Source: Carposina sasakii (lineage: Eukaryota > Arthropoda > Insecta > Lepidoptera > Carposinidae). Taken from it: 64,000 bases of DNA. Where the stretch lies: positions 2,914,001 through 2,978,000 of the forward strand of contig CP053152.1 in assembly GCA_014607495.2 (NCBI GenBank), read 5' to 3'. Shown piece after piece: positions 36,101 through 45,616 of this stretch (its first letter is position 1; each line of letters begins with the position of its first letter). Under the pieces are notes generated by a model that was not told the DNA's origin, ran no database searches, and saw only the letters and a program-made list of their open reading frames with translations. The translations under genes and the position numbers were made by a program.

Positions 36101-39100
36101 CCTATATCCTATCCCCCCCCCCGCGCTCATGACTTAAAGTTGGAATTTAGGGGTTTTTAGGGGTAAAATTCAAAAATCTTGGGGGTAACATTGGATGTGG
36201 GTTGGTAACACTGACCTAGACAGCAATAGAACTGGAAGACCTTCAATGATAATATTCACCTATTTAACTGGATAGAACCAACATTTGGTTCACAATCTTC
36301 TAAGCATTTCCTCTCAAAATTCAATGTGTAGTTATTTGTACCACTTTCCATTAGTCCCACCACTGAGTTCTCTAATTCTGGAAACAGATCTCAAAATGAG
36401 CATACTACGGACAAACCTAAACTGATATTCATGGATTCGATCATTGTATTCATTGAAGGACAAACGCGTAAGAAAACTTTGTTGAACATCGTGATGTGAT
36501 CGAATAGTTGATAATGATCAAGTGATTTATGATTTGATCCTGTTTGATCCTCTAGAATCGGCAGTTCCGGTAAGTAATAGAGGGAAGTAATCACACATCG
36601 TAATGCCTTGATCGTAATCACATGTACCGAGTAAACTGCGGTGTTTACTGTATCGCCCGTTTAGTCAGTAAGTGTGATCAAGACATATATACTGAGGTTA
36701 AATAGAAGGTATCCAACTGGTATTCCGAAAACAAATGAAATCGTTATTATATCTGCACACACTAAACATGGTGAAATGAAGGTCCATAAAAAAGAAAAGG
36801 ACGAAAGTGTCAATGTTTCCAAGAAATGTCTAAATTGTATATCTGATGTTATAGAACATGCTATGATAGTACACGTATCTAAGTATAATAAAAATTGAAT
36901 CACCTCTAGACGAAATAATACTTTGGGCATCATAGTAAATTTTCGACGTTATGTCATATCTCCTGGAATAATGGTCTTTCTGAAAATAAGGTAAGTGTGA
37001 CATTATTCTTTGCAGATGAGATACAAGAATCGATTTCTGTAAACCAGGTAAATAAACAAAATATTTCTTGTGGGAGGTATGTAAAACCAAACCCTATTCT
37101 CAGTCTAAATGTATTTGCGGCCTATAACCAATATCTCTACTTACAAAGTACATGATGGTCTTCCAACATCGATGATTAATTCTCGGCATTACGCTAAGAT
37201 TGATTTCAAATAATGGATCTTTTATAAATACATCTTGATCGTTACTTAAGTCGTTGATTATTTTAAATTCTGTAAAAATTAAATTAAGTATGTACTAGTG
37301 GAGCTAAAATAAGTGACGAAAATTATGCATACGTGTGAGATTCGTCATCTTCGGAAGGTTTGTACGCTTATTTAGATTTAAAAAAAACAATAGTTAAAGG
37401 TCGATAACTTACTGTTTGAAATAACAACAGGATTTTCAGGAAACTTAATATTCACGCACACTTCTAGTTCTACTTCTTGGGCATCATCCGAGAGAGTCTG
37501 TAAAATGCCAGTTTACAAATAAGTTGTGATTTACATACACGTTTTAAATTAAATAAAAAGAGACTTCACCCACATACCAAATCTCGAATAATATTAAAGC
37601 CTTGTTTACATATTGTTAACGTTTATTTCAAACTTTGCACCTGCACTTAACACCTGCACTAGCACTTCGCAATGAATGAACAAGGCTAAACGGACAAAAC
37701 TGGCGTCTCTTTACTAGCAATGGGTATGAAATAAGTAATAAATGTTATCTAAGGTATTATGTTGTAAGATAGTTACCGTAGCATTTCCTTCCAATCTCGA
37801 AGATATATTAAAAGCAACAGCGGGTACACATTTGACTAGACTGGCCTGAGCGCTATCAGGTGATCCGATTACTAAATCTGAAAATAAAAGCTAAATCATT
37901 TTATTTTGTAATAGTATAGATAAGGTGAAATAATGTAGCTAAGTTATTTTTAATATTATATAGGCTTACGCTTGACCACACGAGTTTTCGGTACTTCAAC
38001 TGTGCTACACCCGGTAGATGGTTGTTATATCTCGGAAATGTTTCCTCTATCTTTATATAATTAATTAAATCTTCTGTTCGTGTGTTTGTAATTGAAGTTC
38101 TTCTAAAACGGCTAAACCGATTTTGATTATTTTTTTAGTGTGTGTTCAAGTGGGTTCGAAAATGGTAAAGATTCACAATTCGGTCAATTAGACAATGTTT
38201 TTATTACGGTCCATATTGTTACAGCTTATTTCAGAAAGTTTGCAATAAGGCGTGGGACAGGACAATGTCTGTCGGGTCCGCCAGTAGATATACTCGTATA
38301 AGTAGACATAGGCGTACTCAGTTTCATTAATGATTAATAACAGGCATCGCACAATATCATAGAGTAGAACACACATAAACTATTTTAAAAAAGCAATCGG
38401 AATGTACTTACTTACCTTTACAATCATTGTGGTTAATATTTGGCAGAGATTTCATAGAAAATCCAAATGTCTTCAGATCGTCGAATTGAATTTTCTGCGT
38501 ATGTTTTAAAGAAGAAAGAGTTATTCTTCTGGCTAAAAAATATGCAGGATAAAGTTTCTTAGATCAGTTGGTCTTATTTTCCAAGTTGCTCCGATAAATT
38601 GTTTGTAATTATTACGTTCAGTTGCATTTAAAACATTTGAATACTATGTTCAGCGTGTAATATACACAGTATGCAATTCGAACGATAGGTAAGTTTAAGT
38701 AAGTAATTATAGTAGTAAGTAATATTTATAAATAAGTACCAACTTATTTATAAATATTTGGTTACCTGTCACTCCTTGTAATTCATATCCTGAAATAATA
38801 TAAAGTGCTCCTGAACCGCTGTTTTCGTATGGAGCTGTCACTGCAATATCTACAAAAAAAATATTATTAAACTCCTGAAATGGGGTAGCCAAACAGACCA
38901 CTCAGCAGTACAGAACTGCAGGATCCAAAAAGATATCCCACAGAGACGCATATACAATAAGCATAATTTATGTAAGTAGATATTATAAAGTAGGTACATT
39001 AATATTCCAGGCAACTTACCAAATGACTGTTTCATTCTGGAACTTATCGCAATGGCCGTTCCAAAGCGACTCAACAGTCTATCTCCATATATTTCCAAAA

Positions 39101-42100
39101 AGGTATTGTCCTTTTCCTAAACAATAAATTTCAATTATATCATTCACCGCAGTGTAGTGCAGTCGTATACAAATTATTTATTTATTTAAGGTTGAACTCG
39201 TATAATAGAGTAAGCATAAACGCTATGAAGATATATCGGTAACATGTCCTGACTGATTCATTAAAGCCAAGACAAAACTACTGATGCTATAAACCCGCCC
39301 CCTGATTACATAAAAGCGATAGCAAAGCCGAAGCCGCGCGATCGCGATAATTGAGAGTGTGTGCGTGCGCGCAACGAGCGTTCGGCGTCCTCCCGCACCC
39401 CGCACCTCGCCCCGCGCACACACGCACTCTCAAATTATTGCGATCGCGCGGCTTCTGCTATGATAAAGCTTTTACGTAATCAGGATATTCCAGGTAGCTT
39501 CTTTTTGTGACAATAGGTCCACTAAGAAGCAATTACCAACTGGATATAACGGGAATTTTTAATTTTACTCAGACGAAGTCGTGGGCGGGCGCTAGTTTAT
39601 GAATAAAGAAAAATCACATACCTGCAAATTGTAATAGATGCCAATTTTCCCCACTTCATATGAATCCTCCGTGCTATAGGCCGGTGCACCAACAACTAGA
39701 TCATCCAGACTATCGAAATTAAAATCGACAGTCGTAAGGGTTTCACCAAACATGCAGAGAGCTTCATTGAAAATGTCGTATTCTTCAGCTGCAACATCTA
39801 GATTGGACTTGAAGGATATCTAAAAAAGAATATTAGAAAATTAATCATTTTTAATTAGTCTATTAGTGACATCAGTATTACTCGTAATAGTTAAAAGAAT
39901 CTTTAGATGTGTCTTAAATGTGTATTTTGTCGTAAAAATGGTCTACCTTTGTAAAGAAACCGAAAGTCAGAGCGCGTTGTGTAGTTTAATCATTTAGGAA
40001 AGTTATTTACTTACCCCTTCATCGTGGCTCATTGCGTAATATAGCCCATTTTTATCGAAAAAGTTTCCACTAACAATGGATCTGCCTAAAAAAACAATTT
40101 CAAACGTGTTAGTGTGCAATTTTCTAAACCTCATTCACCTAAAACCGCATATGGCAATGCCTTTTAAATTCCATCTAATGTTATTGCCCTATAAAGCAGA
40201 GAAAGGATCATATATACCGTATCTCTAGATCAGTGGTTCCCAAAGTGGTCTAGGTGGACCCCCAGGGGTCCACAGGAGACTCGGTGGGAGTCTACGTTAA
40301 TGTGAAAAAATGGAGGTTCACAATTAATTTGTATATGGTGTAGGCCTGTAGGGGGTCTACCAGAACCAGTTAACTTTTAAAAGGGGTCTATGAGTAAAAA
40401 AAGTTTGGGAACCTCTGCTCTAGATGTTGCCGTTTTCAACAAAACCGTTTCCAAGATGAAGCAAATAAGCCTTACCTAAATGGTAAATGTCTCGTTTCTG
40501 GTCTACTTCCTTCCATCCTTGAAGATTTTTCAAAGACTTGTAGTGTACCCCTCCACTAGGCAAGGCTGCGTCGGCCACAAATACGTTATTTTTGTCAAGT
40601 AACACATTCCACGACGTCGATAGTATAAAATTGGCATCTAAAATATAATTTCAAGGACATCTATTTCAAATTGACTTAACAATTCTAAATCTACCGTTAA
40701 AGAAATATTTACGAAGAAGTAAAGAAAAATGTATGTAAAGAAGTTTATTTTATAATACGCATGTAGTGATATCACAAATCACAATGGTTTGTTCAGTCCC
40801 ACACATGACATGTACGAGTACAGAGACTCGTAAGGCGTAAAGTTACATCAATTTACAGTGCATGTCGAAGTAAAGTTACAACGTCTCTAATCAACATTTA
40901 TTTAACCAGTATCTAAATAACCTCTTACCTGATGCCAAATTGAGATTTTCAGTCTTTTTGCTTTCAAAATCATATTCAAAACAAAGTCCATAAGTAACTT
41001 TCTTGTGAATTTCGTAAGGTAACAGAGGTGCACATGTCTGAAAAGAAAAAAATCATCACTAACGAATAAAAAGCAACTTAAAGTCGTAAATTGTCATGAA
41101 AATATTCATTTGAGGTATGTTCTTTCAGCTCAATATAATGGTAAGATGGCAACATATTAGTATTTAGTAAACTTTCCAATCTTCTCAATCGGAAATCCGG
41201 TTTTTCCTGTATTCATAGGAATTTTGTAAAAATCTCTTCATATTGCTCACCTACATTATCTGTCTGTCAATGAGTCACTTATTTTGGTAATGGAATTTCG
41301 ACAATACTATGTATGAAAAATAAAAGGCCTCACCAATAATTTATTATCATCTGCAGCTATGGATGCGCCGAGACAAAATGACGGAATCTCTGCTCTATTC
41401 TTTACAGCAAAATCTGAAAAGAAAAAAATATTATTTACCCATATCCTTAATACCCTTTTGAAATTTCGGCTTAAACTAGTAAGAATACCAGAAATAGAAT
41501 TGAGTCACTTAATTTAAGTAATAATAAAGTTGGTATGTTCGTATTCTCGAAGATTCTGTAATTTTCTTTCATCTTGTAAATAAACAATGTTTTATAAATG
41601 AAATTGGTAAACCAACTCTCAAATGAGAGTTTCATAATAATTAGTGGTTTACTAATTTACTAATTTCTATAATCCTGAGGATGCCACGGTTGTTGGCGAA
41701 ACATATGTTGATTATTTATCTAGTTTTTGATTTCGGAATGGTGCAATGTATTGTCTTGCATGCTAGGTGCTCGGGTCTGGTTTCTCGTGGCGATTTTAGT
41801 TAGTGCAAGTGCCTGTTTTCGCAGTTATGAGTTATCAGATCCGAGGGTCAGTGGAGGGTATAGGGCCCGGTGGTGGGCGCACCCATAGTGAATAAACAAC
41901 GTTCCTGTCTTGATGCGGGGCTTCACTAGAATGCCGAACTACATTTCCTTCCGCATGTCGTATGTGTCGGCTAAGGAACTCCGGCATTCTCTCATAAGCT
42001 AGCAACTTGTCACTGACCATTCACATGTGTTCCAGCTATGCGAACGTGGCTGTGGGATCCTTATGGAACAGAACCGTGTCTATATTTATATGTATGTATT

Positions 42101-43315
42101 CAGGTATTGGAGTGCATCCTTACCTTTCATATCTTGTTTTATTTCAATACCAACAGTTTCACATTTCACTTCAAACTTAGAATTGTTAAGAGGACAACTT
42201 AGAATTCTTCCAACTCCATCAAAAAATATATCTCCAATAACTGAAAATACAAGAAATTTTAATTAAAGAGGATTGTATATTACCTACATCGACAGATGTA
42301 GTTGAAGGATGATCCCAATTTATTTAAAAATTTAAAAAATAGTCAAGCAGACATTTCTGAGACGAACGTACAGGAATAAAGATATTCAGAAAATTTAACG
42401 TAACATTAATTATTATTTATATATTAATATGAAAAACATGGATACTTACGCAAACTATACTTATTCACAAATAAAGGAAACCCAAAGTTCGATGTCGATG
42501 TCTCGTCAGCTATATCCGGAACAAATATTTTACTTCGATGCTCGTAAAAGTAAACGGATGCGTACGATTTCATCAATATTGACACAGCAATACAGTAGTA
42601 CGTATATAACTTATCTGGAAAGAATTTGTAACTCTGTAACTTTCAGATAGCTTATCTGGAGTATAGATGCTGTATTAATATTTATTATTTATTTATTTAG
42701 ATAGACTATCTGACCGTTAGAAAAATCCATCCTAAATCATAGAGGAATAAGATGTAGACATAGAGTGCTAATGTCATACTAAGAGTTTCGATGTACCACT
42801 GAACTTTTCGGTGCCTCACATTCCAGTCCTTGACACTTAGATTGCATTACTATACGTTACAATACATTAGTAAAGTAGTATATTACTATACATTACACGA
42901 ATAGAATCTTAGTGTCAAGGACTGGAATTGTGAGGCACCGAAAAGTCTAATGGTGCATCGAAACAGTTACTATGACATTAGCACTATATGACATCTTATT
43001 CCTCTATGACTAAATGAAACATGCTGAATTACCGATGACTGATTAGAATTGCATGAGAAGCTGCTTTTTCTATAAAATTCGTTTTCGTCCACGTGTTCGA
43101 AAGCATGTCGACTTGCTTTTTATGAATAGGTAGCTTTATGTTATGTTAACTAAATTTTATGATAAACAGAAAGAAATATTTAACAACTTATAAAATTGAC
43201 AGTTAATTTAATGAATTATTTAGATTAAATTATTTAGATTAGATTATTGAATTAAAACAGAATAAAATTTTAAAAGATCAAGTAAAAGCTTTAACTTACA
43301 ATTGAATAAACACAT
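33116..43315 (-). CDS. Integrin alpha subunit (insect alpha-PS3-like), 988 aa, complete
   Basis: Twenty-six minus-strand exons, 5' to 3': 43315-43300, 42614-42450, 42240-42124, 41413-41334, 41037-40929, 40637-40476, 40085-40015, 39819-39622, 39116-39020, 38849-38766, 38532-38416, 37877-37777, 37497-37413, 37269-37145, 36979-36904, 36551-36417, 36377-36260, 35881-35677, 35563-35397, 35269-35191, 35091-35002, 34925-34796, 34616-34532, 34092-33966, 33777-33703, 33268-33116. The total is 2967 nt and every junction is in phase. Domains: signal peptide (KLYTYYCIAVSIL), seven-blade beta-propeller with FG-GAP repeats and one canonical calcium loop DFNFDSLDD (272-280), thigh/calf modules, a transmembrane helix 891-912 and a 75-residue tail starting YKFFKRE. 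The Phe-Phe-Lys-Arg clasp is kept (GFFKR becomes KFFKR). There is no I-domain. It pairs with an integrin beta chain in matrix or haemocyte adhesion. The PS3-like subgroup is inferred from divergence and the known lepidopteran expansion. One intron (36378-36416) is only 39 nt. Confidence 0.93.
33462..33605 (+). mobile_element. SINE fragment (GACATGCACGGAAGGAGATG family)
   Basis: TACATCCCCGTTTAGCATAG, ACAAGTTCCTAGCTCACCGC, GACTGCTCGGGGTTCTTAAT and TACGACATGCACGAAAAGAG match the other copies. It is in the last intron of the minus-strand integrin gene. Confidence 0.6.
35907..36213. mobile_element. hAT-like MITE (CAGTGGTGACAAC ends), degenerate
   Basis: Left end CAGTGGTGACAACTTAGAGG and right end in reverse complement CAGTGTTACCAACCCACATC. 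Inner TTTAGGGGTAAAAxT arms face each other. A C-rich run lies near the middle (about 36112-36122). No matching 8-bp flanks were found, so the ends are less certain. It lies in an intron of the minus-strand integrin gene. Confidence 0.55.
38876..38950 (+). mobile_element. Short SINE scrap
   Basis: TGAAATGGGGTAGCC, CAGAACTGCAGGATCC resembles the start of the SINE copies at 31297 and 55750. Only the first part is present. Confidence 0.4.
39301..39484. mobile_element. GC-rich palindromic MITE (CCTGATTAC ends)
   Basis: The left arm CCTGATTACATAAAAGC leads to GAAGCCGCGCGATCGCGATA and GAGAGTGTG. The right arm repeats it in inverse (CGCACTCTCAAATTATTGCG, ATCGCGCGGC, GTAATCAGG) over about 65 bp. The loop is C-rich (CGCACCCCGCACCTCGCCCC). 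It lies in an intron of the minus-strand integrin gene and is the most GC-rich spot of that gene. Confidence 0.75.
40231..40417. mobile_element. hAT MITE of 187 bp with 8-bp target duplication
   Basis: Ends CAGTGGTTCCCAAAG and, in reverse complement, CAGAGGTTCCCAAACTT are typical hAT termini. The flanks CTCTAGAT at 40223-40230 and 40418-40425 are identical, an 8-bp target duplication. It lies in an intron of the minus-strand integrin gene. Confidence 0.88.
41656..41893 (+). mobile_element. TTCACTATGGGTG MITE, copy lacking its left end
   Basis: Near-identical to 53600-53834 (ATCCTGAGGATGCCACGGTT, GTGCTCGGGTCTGGTTTCTC, ATCAGATCCGAGGGTCAGTG) and ending GGGCGCACCCATAGTGAA. The matching left terminal repeat is absent here. 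It lies in an intron of the minus-strand integrin gene. Confidence 0.75.
42737..43009. mobile_element. Palindromic MITE of 273 bp in integrin intron 1
   Basis: Arms of about 100 bp: TCATAGAGGAATAAGATGT, GAGTGCTAATGTCATA, CTTTTCGGTGCCTCACA and CCAGTCCTTGACACTTAG recur in inverse at the right. The flanks are CTAAA at 42732-42736 and 43010-43014, a possible 5-bp target duplication. Confidence 0.75.
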
Positions 43316-44046
43316 TTTGATTTGTTCAGAAATATTAGTAACAAGATACAACTTGCAATATTATCCAGTAGCTGTTTACTATTATACCAAGTACAAGGAA
43401 AAAATACTGTAAAATAAAGCCTACGCCTATTTTTAACGTCGTCATTATTTTGTATTGAACTCTGCTATGTTCATGTTATAGTTTAGACCTATTTTCCCGG
43501 AATGTATATATATATATATGTGTGTGGGAATTAAAAACGAGTTTTGGCTGTATGAGAATGTATCTTGTTTGGTTGATAGGTTTTTAAAAAAAGTAAAAAA
43601 AAAAGATGGCGATCAGCAATAAAACGAGCAGTGTAAAGTTTTTTGGTTTTTTCTTGGAAATAAAAGTTTGAGAACTAAATGTTCTTCGTTTACTCATAAC
43701 CCGGTCCCACATATATATGTATGTTGGTATGAAATTTTGAAAATATATAATTTCAGATTTGAAATAAAAAAATCTGAGATTCATTGTGAGGTCTATTACA
43801 GAAATTGTCCATTAGGAATTTCTCGCCGATTAACGTAACATGTGCAAAAGTAAAGCGAAAGCAATGCGATCGTGAAAATTATAAGTGTGTGACGGTTGTC
43901 CTCCATTTCCTTGCTTTTAGCATGCAAGTTACAAAATTCCCCGGCCGATTCAGAGAAAGTCTCGCGAGGTCTTTCGTTTACTCTACGTAGTGGGTGTAAT
44001 AAAATAATCAATAATGAAAAAAGGATGGTAAAATTCGTCATCCGAG

Positions 44047-44185
44047 TAATTGACCCAGTAGCTCAGTGGTACTAGTACGTAATACGTAGTAAGTAGCACT
44101 AGCACGGTATGCAGAGGTGGTGGGTTCGATTCCCACTCGGGTGAAGAATTTTTCCATTTCTTTATTAATAATTTTATAATCAATA
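44047..44185 (+). mobile_element. tRNA-derived SINE (short), second copy
   Basis: GACCCAGTAGCTCAGTGGTA and GTGGGTTCGATTCCCACTCG then AAGAATTTTTCC, CTTTATTAATAA. It matches 29655-29775 but carries extra GTACGTAATACGTAGTAAGT-type sequence between the two boxes. Confidence 0.6.
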
Positions 44186-44927
44186 TTTATAAAACTCTAT
44201 TACTAACTAACTGACTAACAGGCAACGTATAGCTGTATGCATGAAGCATGCTTCTTCATGGCTGTATGTCATGCCTTGAAGTGGAAATCATTTAGATAGG
44301 ATTGTAAAGACAGAAATATCTGATACCTATCTATAATATAAAAATAAATCGCTGATTGTGTTACTAAGCACAAATCTCGAGAACAGCTGAACCAACCTAT
44401 CTAATTATTTTTATTTCTTGAAGTACGAGGGTCGTCCTTACAGCGAGAAATTTTTTAAAAATTGCCAAAATAAGTCTAAAAACAACACTTTTCTATAGCG
44501 GCCACCCACGACTTTGTTCACGTGAAAGGGCCGTGCAAAGCCGGGGCGGATAGCTAGTTGTATATATAATACAACATTATCTAAATACAGTTCCTTAGTT
44601 ACTCATAAAACAAGTCTTTAGTCTATATCTTTAAAAATTTTAAATTCGGTTCGAATTAACCTACTGTCTGTACTAACCCAGACTCAATAATCATTAGGTA
44701 CCTATAGGAAAATATTAATATATAATTATACTAACTATTCAATAATAGCAATTTTACGTTAGTTATCGTATATTAGTTATATTTACTATTGTTTGCTACT
44801 AAAGGGTTCCGTACCTACATAATAAATACCCAACTAATTAAAAAAATTATACCCCTTTTATTGTATATACGCGACTATCGCAAAAATTGTTTCAGCTGTA
44901 TCGATTGTTTGGTAAAAATACATACAT

Positions 44928-45008
44928 ACATATAATCACGCCTTTCTCCCTTACGAGGTAGGCAGAGCACCAAGGGCCGATAGAACCACATGGTACCACT
45001 TCTGACCA
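44928..45008 (+). mobile_element. SINE-like repeat fragment (AATCACGCCTTT family)
   Basis: ATAATCACGCCTTTCTCCC, GAGGTAGGCAGAGCACCAAG and GTACCACTTCTGACCA. Short copy of the repeat at 54232-54470. Confidence 0.6.
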
Positions 45009-45064
45009 AAAAAAAATGGTAAAAATGCTTACAATAATAGAGTACATACACTTTTTTCAAAGAT

Positions 45065-45295
45065 ATTTAATGTCGAAAAACCCCTACTCATATTATAAAT
45101 GCGAAAGTACTCTGTCTATCTGTCTGTCTCGCTTTCACGCCAAAACTACTGAACCCATTGAAATGAAATTTGGTACACAGATAGTCCAGAGCCTAAGAAA
45201 CAACATAGGCTAACTCATTATCCCAGGAAATATTTTTATACCGGATAACTTCGATATTTTTTTTGTGCAGTCCATACGGACGCGGGCAGCCACTA
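45065..45295 (+). mobile_element. Diverged LINE-type tail
   Basis: It contains TATAAATGCGAAAGT, CTGTCTGTCTCGC, TTGAAATGAAATTTGGTACA and GACGCGGGCAGCCACTAGTA, a layout common in animal LINE 3' ends. The match to other copies in the window is weak. Confidence 0.4.
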
Positions 45296-45616
45296 GTAAT
45301 TTATATCAAACTTTATCTTTCCAATGTCAGAGACTCTAACAAACAAGGAGCTTTATCCTATTCTTATAGATAACGGAACCCTAATAATGCACTGAAATAA
45401 AGCGGGCAGAGTCACGGGACAACCAGTAATACCTAAATACCTATTAAATTATTATTATTATCACTCACCCTAACGGTATAGTTAGTCATATAAACAACAA
45501 TGGCTGTGGTTTAAGATATATGCTATGTGTAGAATGAGGATAATTAAAAAAAACTAAAATTAGTTCAGACATAAATAAATTTAATAAAATTGTTACATTG
45601 GATTAGTAATAACACT

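Larger units (their letters stand above)
43316..45616. promoter_or_regulatory. Shared upstream region between two head-to-head integrin genes
   Basis: The start codons of the two divergent integrin genes (43315 minus, 45617 plus) are 2301 bp apart, so both promoters should lie here unless untranslated exons exist elsewhere. No clear TATA box or CpG-rich core was seen. The stretch holds a SINE (44047-44185), a GCGAAGCCGGGGCGG-type repeat remnant (44500-44560), a SINE-like scrap (44928-45008) and a diverged LINE tail (45065-45295), with an AT/GT dinucleotide tract at about 43505-43525. Confidence 0.5.

Noticed and set aside
36661..37090. Minus-strand open frames of 86-90 codons in the integrin gene
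   Set aside because: Only 36904-36979 inside them is an exon with correct borders and phase. The rest is intron.
38494..38500. Splice acceptor at CATACGCAG for the integrin exon starting KIQFDD
   Set aside because: It breaks the reading phase with the upstream exon. The acceptor at 38533-38534 (TTTTTTAG) restores phase and adds ARRITLSSLKHTQ, so it was preferred.
44047..44140. tRNA gene candidate between the integrin genes
   Set aside because: The spacing between the boxes is too long and carries extra repeats. It is a SINE copy.
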